From Symbiodinium natans (lineage: Eukaryota > Sar > Dinophyceae > Suessiales > Symbiodiniaceae): a stretch of DNA of 64,000 nucleotides. The position numbers were made by a program, and so were the translations under genes. Numbering within the stretch: the stretch's first letter is position 1; the number at the start of each line of letters is the position of its first letter. The notes under the pieces were generated by a model. The model ran no database searches. It was not told the origin of the DNA and saw only the letters and a program-made list of their open reading frames with translations. The stretch lies in NCBI GenBank assembly GCA_905221605.1, contig CAJNDS010000169.1:233501-297500 (forward strand), read 5' to 3'. Shown here in pieces: positions 1 to 11,700 of the stretch.

Positions 1-2354
1 GGGTTTGGGGTTTAGGGCTTAGGGTTTAGGGATGCCACTCATGCTCTGTAGGTCCCCGGGCCTAACTGAAGCTGCAACGCCAGTAAGGCGGCCTCGGCGG
101 TTTGTTGAGGCGTCTCTGCTATCAAGGGGTGAGGGACCCCTAGAAGGGACCCTATATAATCCCAAAAAAAACTTTAGCGATAGTCCCTAAAGCAACCTAA
201 GTAGCCCATAAATAACCCCTTATAAGGGTTCCTGCTTTAGTTTCCTGATGGTACAAAGAAGGCGGATGCCTCGAAACCCTCCGGGGCTGCTGCCCTTCGG
301 GCTTTTTTTGGAATCACCTTTTCTATACTGAACTTGGAAATGGAAACCCTAGCAAAAAATGACTTTTTTGCTGTTTCTTAGGAATTAAAGCACCCAAATT
401 TTTAAAAACTATTTCCAACTATCCCTAAGTTTTTCGGGCGGAACGTCAGCGTTCTCCAGGGGTGAGACATGTACCCATCGTCGCCTTACTTGACCGCTGT
501 CTCATAGCCAGCCGTCACCACTGCCAAGCTTCACCGAGAACAACACAGTCTCAACGGTCCACCCCTCCCAAACTCCCACCACTCAAACTAGTCCGAGTCA
601 ACAAGCACGTCCCCCTCGCCATGTGTCCACTCTGCGTTGTTCTCCACGTTCTCCTCCTGCTCCTCAGCGTCGTCAAACGCATTCTCCGCAGTCTCTCCCT
701 TCCCCACCACAGGACGACCACAGGACGACCAGGACAACGAGGAGGGGAATGTAGAGGAGCTCCCCGTCACAGAAGGCGACCCCGGCGCAGAGGATGGTGT
801 CGAGGACGCAGTAGGCTCCTGCATTATGGCTCGGAAGCCATGAAGGTAGGGATGCAGACTAGCTTCGAAAGCTCGCGACATGCGAAGAGCAGCCATGGCC
901 CGATTGCGGAAGGCCATTTAACACTGTTATCCCACGAAGGTCGGAGGAAGGTGGGGAGAGGGGGGGAGGGGGGGCGGGAGAGAGGGGAGGGTGGCGGGAA
1001 AAGAGGGGGAGGGTGGCGGTTGAGAGGAGGGGCCAGTGGCGGCTGACGGATCCGGAGCCCGAAGCCCAAATGCCTTGCTTTTTTGCGAACGATTCGGGCT
1101 TGGGGGGTTTAGGGTTGAGGGTTGAGGGTTGAAAGCAAGCGACGGGTTCCATAGCTTTCTGAAAGCAAGCCGCGATACCTGCGAGCACCCCATATCGATC
1201 ACTCCCAAGGCTAAGAATGTACCCAGCATACCCAGCGCATCAAGAGCCCCCTGATTGAGGAATCTTCCTTCAATCCCAAAAAAGGGGCCTTTTTTGAGGG
1301 GTTTAGGGTTTCGGGTTTGGGTTTAGGGTTTAGGGTTTAGGGTTTAGGGCTTTGGGTTTAGTGTAGCGCAGCTGTTGCTTAACTGGCGGGATCGGGGGCC
1401 CTCTGCACAACGAGCTCAACCAGAAAACACGGCATCGATGGAAAGATCCCTAAACACTGAACCCTAAACCCCAACCCCGGCACCCTAAACCCTTACAACG
1501 TAAACCGCAACATTCGTAAACCCGAAACCCTAGCCCTAACGCCGCAAACCCACAAACCTACCTCTAGGGCCTTAATACCCCAACACCCAAAACCCTAAAC
1601 CCTAAACCCTAAACCCTAAACCCTAAATCCTAAACCCTAAAACCCTAAACCCTAAACCCCCTGAACCCCAACACCCGAAACCCTGGCACCCTTACACCTC
1701 CCCAGCGCGCTGAGGTGAAGGCCGCGCGGCCTCAGGGGCAAGGCGGCGGAATCAGGTACAATTAGGGTTTAGGGTTTCGGGCTTAGGGTTTAGGGTTTAG
1801 GGTTTAGGGTTTAGGGTTTAGGGTTTAGGGTTCACACACACACACACACATTTCCTCAAAAAACATACTTCGCTGACTACTCATCTCCTACAATGTGCCG
1901 CGCGGCGAGCATGAAGCCGTCTGCTATTCTCTTGTAAGGGTAGAACATGGCAGAATCATATGGGGTTTACGAAAATACCGGACACCTTATTTAGTCCCCC
2001 AAATAATTAGTAAAATTCCCTTATAATAAGGACCCAATGAGCTACCCCGAACCCCATATGTTTTCTGTTAGCCCTTCTGTTGCCGAGTCACTCGGCTCCC
2101 AATCGCACAAGCTCAGCGCATTTCGAGTCAGCTCGCCGCCGTCAACCTGCGTAGGGCAGGCACTCTGTGTTGGCACCCTAAACCCTAAACCCTCAACCCT
2201 AAGCCCTAAACCCTAAACCCTAAACCCCAAATCCGAAAGCCAACTCGGACGCACGACCCAAGTCAGAAGCCAACCCGAAGAAACGAAATCTAGGCCGGGA
2301 TCCTTCACGCCTTCACCCTAAACCCTAAACCCTAAACTCTAAACCCCCCTTCGC
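1..2354. repeat. Telomere-like arrays and short inverted-repeat elements, no firm gene
   Basis: G-rich arrays at about 1-30, 1295-1360 and 1763-1832; C-rich arrays at 1580-1670 and 2175-2235. Between them are unique islands, a G-rich tract (950-1040) and two short inverted-repeat elements (about 315-430 and 1957-2060). An island at 1700-1756 could be an exon on either strand (plus: RAEVKAARPQGQ before GTACAA). The frames around 460-1230 look non-coding. Confidence 0.6.
1957..2060. mobile_element. Short inverted-repeat element, family B
   Basis: A 104-bp unit with perfect 10-bp terminal inverted repeats (CATATGGGGT) around a sequence containing AAAATAC and a TAATAAGGACCC arm. Related copies at about 6086-6190, 8150-8240, 49748-49847 and 56770-56885. 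No coding capacity, MITE-like. Confidence 0.65.
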
Positions 2355-2376
2355 CGCCGTGCCAGCAAGCTGTGCA
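2355..2376 (-). CDS. Exon 45 (tentative, 22 nt)
   Basis: SAQLAGTA, acceptor GCGCAG, GC donor. Phase fits exon 44, but the exon is too short to be convincing. Confidence 0.25.
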
Positions 2377-5300
2377 CTGCGCGTGGGAGCGGACAAGCAT
2401 CAGGTACGGGTTTCGGGTTTAGGGTTCAGGGCTTGGGGCTTAGGGTTTTGGGTTCAGGCCAGAAAGCCCTAAACCCTAAATCCTGGGCTTCAGAGGGTCC
2501 CGAATCACAAAGATGTCGCGGCACATCAGCCCAACATAACCCCCAAACCCTGACAGGACCTGCTGGAAGTCGGCCCAAGATATGGGTTTAGGGTTTGGGG
2601 TTTGGGGTTTAGGGTTTAGGGTTTAGGGTTTAGGGTTTAGGGTTTAGGGTTTAGGGTTTAGGGTTTAGGGTGAGATGCCTTTGCCAAACCCGGGGACGCC
2701 GCCTGCTTCACCAGCGTGATTCGCCGCTTCAGCACGGAGTCCTGGCTGCCAAGCCCTCAGAGGGTTTAGGGTTTAGGGTTTAGGGTTTAGGGTTTAGGGT
2801 TTAGGGTTTAGGGTTTAGGGTTTAGGGTTTAGGGTTTAGGGTTTAGGGTTTAGGGTTTAGGGTTTGGGGTGTGCGGTTTGGGGTTTGGGGGGTTGGGGTT
2901 TGGGGTGTGGGGTTTGGGGTTTGGGGTTTAGGGTTTGGGGTTTAGGGTTTAAGGTTTCCATACATTACGCAAAATCGCCCCTAGTTCAAGGGGTAAGTTT
3001 TGGAGTCTCAACGAGGAGAAAAACCCTACGGAAGAGAAGCAGCCTCCGACACCCTTAACAGATGGAGCCTCGAGATGGCGGGGTCCGCAAACCCTAAACC
3101 CTAAACCCTAAACCCCAAACCCTAAACCCTAAACCCTAAACCCTCGATCCCGAACTCCGAAGCTCGAAGCTGCACATCCCCAAATTCCCGAAGATTCGGG
3201 TCTGGGTGCAGAAGGGCGCCGGGTGGCTTCTCACAGTATGAACCCAGAGAGCCCAAGACGCGCTTGACTGAGGAATTGACCTCAATCCCAATACAGGATA
3301 GCCACATAGTTTAATGAACCCTAAACCCCAAACCCTACACCCTAAACCCCCCAGTTTTACATATACTCATTACTTGAGGGGTATTGAGCTCTGGGGAACC
3401 CAGACTGGTCGCAAGCGTCGGGGCAGAAAGGGCGTTTGAACAAAACCTGCCTTCGACTTAACAGAAAGGTCGTGTGGGCGTGCACAAGCTGTTGCTTGCT
3501 TCCTGTGTCCCTAAATCCTAAACCCTAAACCCTAAACACTAAACCCGAGAGGCCTGAGTGGGATTTTCGGGTTAGGAGTAGGGGCTACCTTGTATTCCCC
3601 CAGAAAGCTCTTCTATAAGGTTTAGTGTTTAGGGTTTAACGCTTAGGGGTTAGGGTGGGTACCAGATACCCTCATTCCCTGCCATAAGAAGCAGCAAGTC
3701 GTTTTTTCTTCCTCCCTGCAGGAACTCTGCCAGTGTTGGGAGCCCATCGCGCCTGGCGCGGGTATGCAACTCTGGGCATTTGGGGGAAAGGGGTTTGGCG
3801 CTGGGTTTGAGGTTTAGGGTTTAGAAACCCTAAACCCTAAACCCTGAGCTACACGGCCGGCCTGCTCATCGCGCTCAAGCCTTGAGCACGCCCTGGCCAC
3901 GGAGTGCCCGGGCACCGCGCTGCATCCTTCTTGGGTTTAGGGTTTAGGGTTGAGGGTGGAGGGTTTGGGGTTTTGAGTTGAGAGGTTTAGGGTTTAGGGT
4001 TTAGGGTTTAGGGTTTAGGGTTTAGGGTTTAGGGCTTAGGGAATAAGAGTTCCACACGTTGGGCTGGGTGAGTTCCGTTTAGGTTTTTGGGTTGAGGGTT
4101 TCTTGGTTTATAGGGTTTATTGGGTTTACAGGGTTTCTAGGGTTTATAGGCTTTATAGGCTTTATAGGGTTTATAGGGTTTATAGGGTTTATAGGGTTTA
4201 TAGGGTTTATAGGGTTTATAGGGTTTATAGGGTTTATAGGGTTTATAGGGTTTATGGGGCTTGTAGTGTTTGCAGGGTTTAGAGTCTACAAGGTTTGTAG
4301 GTTTTACTTAGGGTTTATAGGTTCTTATGTTGGGGTTGTTGGGCTGGTAGGGTAAGGGGTTCTGAGACTCCTCAGAGGGGGGGGGGGGGGAACGCATGAG
4401 GTATACTTGCAGAATCATGGTGCCTATTAACCAATAAGAGCTGACTTTTAACCCACTTATAAGCCCCTTAAGTGCCCTAATATGGTCATAACTGGGTTGT
4501 AAGTACAGCCATTATTGGGTTAATAAGTACCATGAACCTCCAAGTAGGAGCCTTAATAATTAGAATAGGGTTTTGGGAGGCTGTTATAGTAAAAATAGAA
4601 AGGGACCATAAGGACATAGGATTAGCAATTATTCTGACCCGTATATTATGGCGGTGCTCTAAGCCCAAACCCCTGAACCCAAAACCCAAAACCTTAAACC
4701 CTAAACCCTAAACCGTAAAGCCGCTTGTAGGCAACCGGAAACCTGAAAAAGGGACCGGAGTTTCGAGAACTGCGCGTGTCATGCGGAGCGTCAACCGATC
4801 AAAGCTCTGGGCATCGGGGCCATGGGGGCATCGGGCTTTGGGTTCAGGGTTCAGGGTTTAGCCCTAAACCCGACACCCGAACCCTAAACCCTAAACCCTA
4901 AGACCTAAAGCGTAGGGTCAGGGCCCACCCTAAACCCTAAACCCTAAACCCTAAACCCTAAACCCTAAACCCCAGCTCTCTAGCAAAACAAGAAAGCAGA
5001 CGAAGACTTGCCGAGAGGCAGGGCAGTGCCGGCGGTGGCATCCAGAGCCGTCAGTGCCTCCTTCAGGCCGTCGATCTCCTGTGTAGGGATACTAAGTACT
5101 AGATTGGCAAGGTTTGGGGTTTAGGGTTTCGGGTTTAGGGTTTCGGGTTTAGGGTTTAGGGCTTAGGGCTTAGGGCTTAGGGTTTAGGGTTTAGGGTTTA
5201 GGGTTTAGGGCTTAGGGTTTAGGGTTTAGGGTTTAGGGTTCAGGGTTCAGGGCTCAGGGCTCAGGGTTCAGGGTTCAGGGTTCAGGGTTCAGGGTTCAGG

Positions 5301-5713
5301 GTTTAGGGTTTAGGGTTTAGGGTTTAGGGTTTAGGGTTTGGGGTTTAGGGTTTAGGGTTTGGGGTTTAGGGTTTAGGGTTTTTAGGGGTTTTAGGGTTTA
5401 GGGTTTAGGGCTTAGGGGCGAAGGCCCTCTGAACAGTGTACCTGAAGGCGATACCCTTGCGTAAAACCTATCTCAGGCACAGATAGAATGTCCCAAGGTC
5501 CTGGAGCTTAGTGAAAATCTCCCTTGTTCCGAGGATGCAGACCTTTTGAGATACCCTAAACCGTAAACCCTAAACCCAAACCCTAAACCCTCAAGCCCTG
5601 ACAGCCTCAGCCCTGAAGCCGTGGGGCTCCCAAGAGCTCCACACATCGTAAGTCCTCCGCCCTGGGCCCTCTGCCCTGGCTTCCTAGGTGGCCTAGGCGA
5701 GGATTTCTATCAC

Positions 5714-5751
<38 letters not shown>

Positions 5752-8700
5752 ACCCTAAACCCTAAACCCTAGACCTTAAACCCTAAACCCTAAACCCTAA
5801 ACCCTGTGGGTTCTCAAGGCCAGGCTCTACCCCAAATCTTTGGCGTTTAGGGTTGCGAGGCTTAGGGTTTAGGGTTTAGGGTTTAGGGCTTAGGGCTTAG
5901 GGTTTAGGGTTTAGGGCTTAGGGCTTAGGGTTTAGGGTTTAGGGTTTAGGGTTTAGGGTTTAGGATGTAGTGCGTCCTGCTGGCGTTTCGCCTGCTTCTC
6001 TGCGAAGGACTCCGGCGTCACCAGGCACTCGGCCTTGCGATTCGGATATACGGATCATGGTTACCAAGGGTCTGTGTGGGCGTATACGGGGGGTTTCCGA
6101 AAATAGGGATACCTTCTTGGGGTCCTTATCATAAGAATACTACTACTATTTGGGGCTCTATGTTAGGGTTCCTTAAACGTTCCTGGAAGGGATACGGGCT
6201 TTATACAAGTTTAGGCCTTAGGTAAGGGATCGATGAGTCCATGAGGCTATTGATATAGGGGGTGTATGGCTTCGGGGGTGTAGGTCAGGGTTCGGGGCAT
6301 AGTTCGTAGGGTTTTTAGGGTTTATAGGGTTTATAGGGAGTAGGCAGACCCTGAGCAAAGCCAATATTCCTCAACCGCGGCAAAGCGCCTTCCTAAATGA
6401 CCCCCCAAATATCTAAGCTCTAAACGTACCCTAACCCCCAAGCCCCAAACCAAAACCCCAAAACCCTAAACCACCACCCTCCCGACCTCTGGAAACTGGA
6501 AAACCCCAAACTTGTCAAACCCCAAGCCCTCAACTCCAACCCCTGGCACCCGAAATCTTCAGCCCAAGCCCGAAGCACGCCAACCCTGAAACCCCTTAGC
6601 CCTGAAACCAAGTAAACCCTAAACTGAACCCTAAGGCCTAAACCTTCCCCCCCCTAAAACCCTAACCCCTAACCCCTAACCCCTAAACCCTAAACCCTAA
6701 ACCTTAAACCCTAAACCCTAAACCAAATAAACCCTGAAAAGCACCCTGCTTCTCCTCCAGGCCCTTGGTGAACTCCAGAATGGCGCTCATCTCAGTCTGC
6801 ATGCTCTCCTATGCCACGAAAGGGTTTAGGATTTGGGGTTTGGGGTTTTAGGGCTTGGCGTTTAGGGTTTAGGTTAAGGGTTTAGGGTTAGGGTTGAGGA
6901 TTCTACTTGGTCTACCTTTGAACCACGCCCGCATCTACTTGTAGCCAGTGTTCTAAGATTGAAACTGCTCTGCTTCTCCAACTTGGCATGCAGCAAAGGG
7001 TCTGAAAACTCAGGAGCCGGGATTTCGAATTTGTGGTTTAGGGTTGAAGGTTTGGGATTTAGGGGTTTTGGGTTTAGGGTTTAGGTTTAGGGTTTAGGGG
7101 ACTCAGGAAATAAGGCTTTAGGGTTTAATGGTTTAGCTGAGGCGGATAGGGCTCCAGGGCAAGGAGTTTTGTTTGGGGGCGGGGGGGTGGTTCGGGTTCG
7201 GAAGCTTCTGGGAATCCTCGTGGGCGCGAGGTGTAGCCATGATTCAATGATGTAGCTCACAGCCTCATGGAACCCAACCCTAAACCCTAAGCCACTTGGA
7301 GGTTATAACTGTACTTGTAAGCTCCCTAAGTCCCTAAGCAGGTCAAAAGTAGACTTATGAATGCTTGGGGGTTAGGGTTTAGGGTTTAGGGTTTCGGGTT
7401 TAGGGTTTCGGGTTTAGGGTTAGGGTTTAGGGTTAAATCTTCAAGCAACCGTAAACCCCACTCCTGCCGATAGTGTCTCTTAACGCGGCGTTGGCTCTTC
7501 GTTTGCTCTGGTTGTGCGAACGCAACAGAACAGGAAATGAGGGAACCTAAACCCTAAACCCTAAACCCTAAACCCCAAACCCTAAACCCTAAACCCTAAA
7601 CCCTAAACCCTCCTTCCCTTCTAAGAAGCCAGCAGAACAAAAGGTCCTGATCGGCGGTAAGCTCGTTGAGCTCCGTGTCCAGTCGCTGGGCTTCCGCGGT
7701 CTTGTACTCGATGTCCTCCGGCTACCCATAACTTTTCGGGCCTGAAGAGCTTGGGGTTTAGGGTTTAGGGTTTAGGATTTAGGGTTTAGGGTTTAGGGAA
7801 TTCGGGCTGTAGGGCGAGGTTTTTGTGTTTTAGTGAGTCCCAACCCCAAGCTCCAAACCCTAAACTCCAAAAGGCAGAACGCCTAACCCCTAAAGCTCTA
7901 AGCTTGGGGGCTTGTCACTGGGGGTAGGGCAACCCTAGCAGGTTTAAAGAGGGTAGGGGGGTTTGGGACGGGCTTGGTGTTGAGACCCTTGGAACCCTTC
8001 AGACCTCAAGCACGTAAAGCTCTCTAAGCCCCGAGGGTTTAGGGTTTAGGGTTTGGGGTTTAGGGTTTAGGGTTTAGGGTTTAGGGTTTAGAGTTAAGGG
8101 TTTAGGGTGCCGAGGCTCAAAGCCCCAAACCCTTAAACTTGCGGGCTTTCTGGGGGTTTACGAAAATAGGGACCCCTCATTTAGATCCCCAAGCAGTAGG
8201 ATTCCCTCATGATAAGGAACCAAGAAGGTACCCCGAGTTTAGGAAACCCACATTTAGGGTGGAGGGCTGACCCTGAACCCGAAACCCTCAACCCTGAACG
8301 GAGAGACGGTCGCTCCTTCTCCTTCTGGGTCTTCTCAAGCTTCATGTCCTGGGTGTCCTTCAGGGATTAGGGTTTAGGGTTTGGGGTTTAGGGTTTAGGG
8401 TTTAGGGTTTAGGGTTTAGGGTTTAGGGTTTAGGGTTTAGGGTTTAGGGTTTAGGGTTTAGGGTTTAGGGTTTAGGGTTTAGGGCTTAGGGCTTAGGGTT
8501 TAGGGGTGGCAGCTCAGCACTGAGCCTCTCGCACTGGGGCTCTAGGAACGTGCAGGTCTTAGGGTGAACCCTCGACCCCTTAAAACCCTCAACCCTTGAA
8601 CTTGAAAAAACCCTCTTAGGATATGGGGTTTAGGGTTTTGAGTTTGGTTTAGGGTGAATCGTCTGATAGCCACAAAGCCCTTAAACCTCTAATCCCCTCT

Positions 8701-11700
8701 ACACCCAGCGTCTGTCACTTACTGGAAGCTGCTGGCATCCCGTGCAAGGTTGAGGGTGCAGGGTTGAGGGTTTAAGCTGAGCGTGCAGCTGTAGGAGTAA
8801 GCTTCAGGGTGAACCCCTAAACCCCTAAAGCCCTGAACCCTAAACCCACCTGAACCCCGGAACCCCTAAACCCCTAACAACTAAACCCACATAAACCCCC
8901 GAACCCCCAACCCCTGAACCCTAACCCGTAAACCCCTGAATCGACGTAAACCCCTGAACCCCAGAAACCCTTGAACCCCGAAACCGCTGAGCACCATAAT
9001 CCCTACACCGCAAAGGCGCTAACCCTAATGAAACCCCTGAGCCACTACACACCTGAAACCCTACACCCTAACCGCAAAGACCGCAAACCCCTCGCCCTAA
9101 GACACCCCAAACCCACCCAAAACCCTAAACCCTAAACCCTACACCCTACACGGCCTAAACCGCAAAAAACCCTAAACCCCTGTCCCGCTCGAAGTTGGTC
9201 TGGGCCGTCTTCTCCGCGGCTCGCATCTGCGACAGGCTCATTGCCTAAGTCTGCCACCGTGGATCAACATAGACCCTAAACCCTAAACCCTAGACCCCAG
9301 ACCCGAAACCCCAAACCCTAAACCCGAAACCCTGAACCCCGAACCCTAAACCCTAAACTAAACCCTCCACCTTCGTAACTGTAGAGTTTGCGCTCTGGGG
9401 GGAGCAGGCGGGGTTAGGGCATGAAGGGTTCTTGGTTCAGGGTTCTGGGTTTAGGGCTTGCTGCTTGGCGCGAAGCTTAACCCTAAACTCTAATTAGCCC
9501 TACACCCTAAACCCCAGACCCTAAACCCTACACCCTAAACTCTATGACTCTGAAGCCCCATGCCTTCTGCAAAAGGGCACCCCCAAACACATCGCTACTA
9601 TTGCCTCAATTTCTTACATTACTATTTATGTAACATTAGGGTCCCTTATAAGGGTTCCTTTGTCAAAAGGTTCGGCACTACATAAGGGACCCCAAAATAC
9701 ACCCTATAATTTAGAGAACTACCCACATGTTCCTTGCTTGCTTAGTGCGATGCGCTAAGTTTGTTAATCACGCATAGTAGCTCCGGAGCATCCCAGGACA
9801 AACCTCATGCTGGCATATTCCATGTCTTGGGTTTAGGGACTTAGGGTTTAGGGTTTTGTTTAGGGTTTAGGTTTTAGGGCTTAGGGTTTTAACAGCGCTA
9901 TCCCCTACTAGTCTACTCGTCTAGGTCTTCGACTCTTCAACCCTACATCCAAACACCCTAAACCCTAAACCCTACACCCTAAACCCTAAACCCTAAACCC
10001 TAAACCCTAGACCCATGGGGTGCCCCCTTTGGGGGCAGTTTGGGGGACTCCGTGAGAATCCCGACCACTCCAGCAACTCAGGCCCGAGCCATGTCGGCCT
10101 CAACATCCTCAAGGCGTCCTTGGCTCGCATCATCACCCAAAACCCTAAACCCTAAACCCTAAACCCTAAACCTTAAGCCTGTGCCTTCAGTCGCTGTTGG
10201 CAGTGCAAGTGATCACGCACGTATGCGGGTGAACCCTAACCCTTCTAAACCCGAAACTCTGAACCCTAAACCCTAAACTCTGAGACTCAGCCTAATTCGG
10301 AGTGCTTGCTCGCAAGCTTAGCGTTGGGAAGCCCTTGTCCGGGCCAAGAGGTACCCTATATGATCCCCGGAAGGGTACCTCTATAGGGGGATATAGGGTC
10401 CCTTAAAGGGTATATCTAGGGGGATATATACTCCCTTACAGGGTACCTCTATAGGGGGATATAAGGTCCCTTAAGGGTATATATAGGGGGTATACAGCCG
10501 CCTGCGCCGCCAAGTAGCCAATGACGCCGCCAGCGGCGCCCTTGCGCTCACCACTGGTCACCTCGCTTGGGCGGGGGTTTGGGGTTTAGGGTTTAAGGTT
10601 TAGGGTTTAGGGTTGAGGGATAAGGGATGAGGGTTTAGTGTTTCGGGTGACCGAATGCAGGGGCGCTGGATGGCTTTTCTGGCCAGGTCGCTATTTAGGG
10701 TGTAGGGTCTAGGGTTTAGGGTTTAGGGTTTAGGGTTTAGGGTTTAGGGTTTAGGGTTTAGGGTTTAGGGTTTAGGGTTTAGGGTTTAGGGTTTAGGGTT
10801 TAGGGTTCAAGCCATCTGTTGCAGAGAAAGATGGAGCTCAGAAGGCTAACCCCAAGGTCTGCGCAAGCAAAATGAACAAAACTCGCCCTAAAACCCTTAG
10901 GGTTTAGGGTTTAGGGTTTAGGGCTTAGGGTTTAGGGTTTAGGGGTTTGGGGTTTTAGGGTTTAGGGTTTAGGGAAAAGGGAAAAGGGAAAAGGGAAAAG
11001 GGCTTAGGGTTTAGGGTTTAGGGCTGAGGGTTTACAATCCTTCAACAACAAGGGCCTTGGAACTTAGGTTCACAGTTCAGTGTGGCAGCCTGGCGCCCTG
11101 AAGCAACCTGAAACTTCGCGTCTAGGGTTTAGGGCTTAGGGTTTGTTAGAGTTTAGCCTCTTTAGGGTTTAGGATTTAGGGTTTACTTCCCCCCCCCTTC
11201 CCCTCCTGGACACCGGAGTTCTTGTAGAAGTCGCGCAGGGTCTTCAACGCCGACTGCACGCGGATTGCTCGGGTTTAGGGTTGCGGGCTTATGTTTGGCG
11301 GTTTAGGATTTAGGGTTCAGTGTTGACGGTTTAGGGTCTTCGGTTAGAACCCATGGATGCGAATGCCCACGCGAGCACCATGACCGCGCCAACAACGACG
11401 ACCGTCGTGCACTCACGTGCGCTGCATTGCATAAAGACACGACGAGCACTGGTTGCAGCATCGAGCTTGGGGGGACGTCGTCTTTGGTAAATACGATCAT
11501 GCGCAGAGTACCCCAATTAATGTTCTGGTTTCGGAACCTACCCATATTGGGGGGTTGAGCTCCATGTTGGGTCTCTGCAACCCCATATCCACACGCCCTA
11601 GACCCTAAACCCTAAACCCCAACTTAACAAAGGACGCTGGCCGAAGAAGTTTGGCGCCTTGACGCCCTCCATGCCCGTCACGGTCTCTGGCTCCTTCGTC

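Noticed and set aside
588-1229. Overlapping frames of 80-194 codons near the left end
   Set aside because: They overlap in several frames, use G/C-rich low-complexity sequence and start in different frames with no recognisable domain.
4092-4355. 87-codon GFIGFIGFI frame
   Set aside because: Pure TTTATAGGG 9-mer array.
11303-11545. 80-codon minus frame with some coding look
   Set aside because: Starts at a non-ATG codon, lies mid-intron between a G-rich and a C-rich array, and does not fit phase or spacing between exons 32 and 33.
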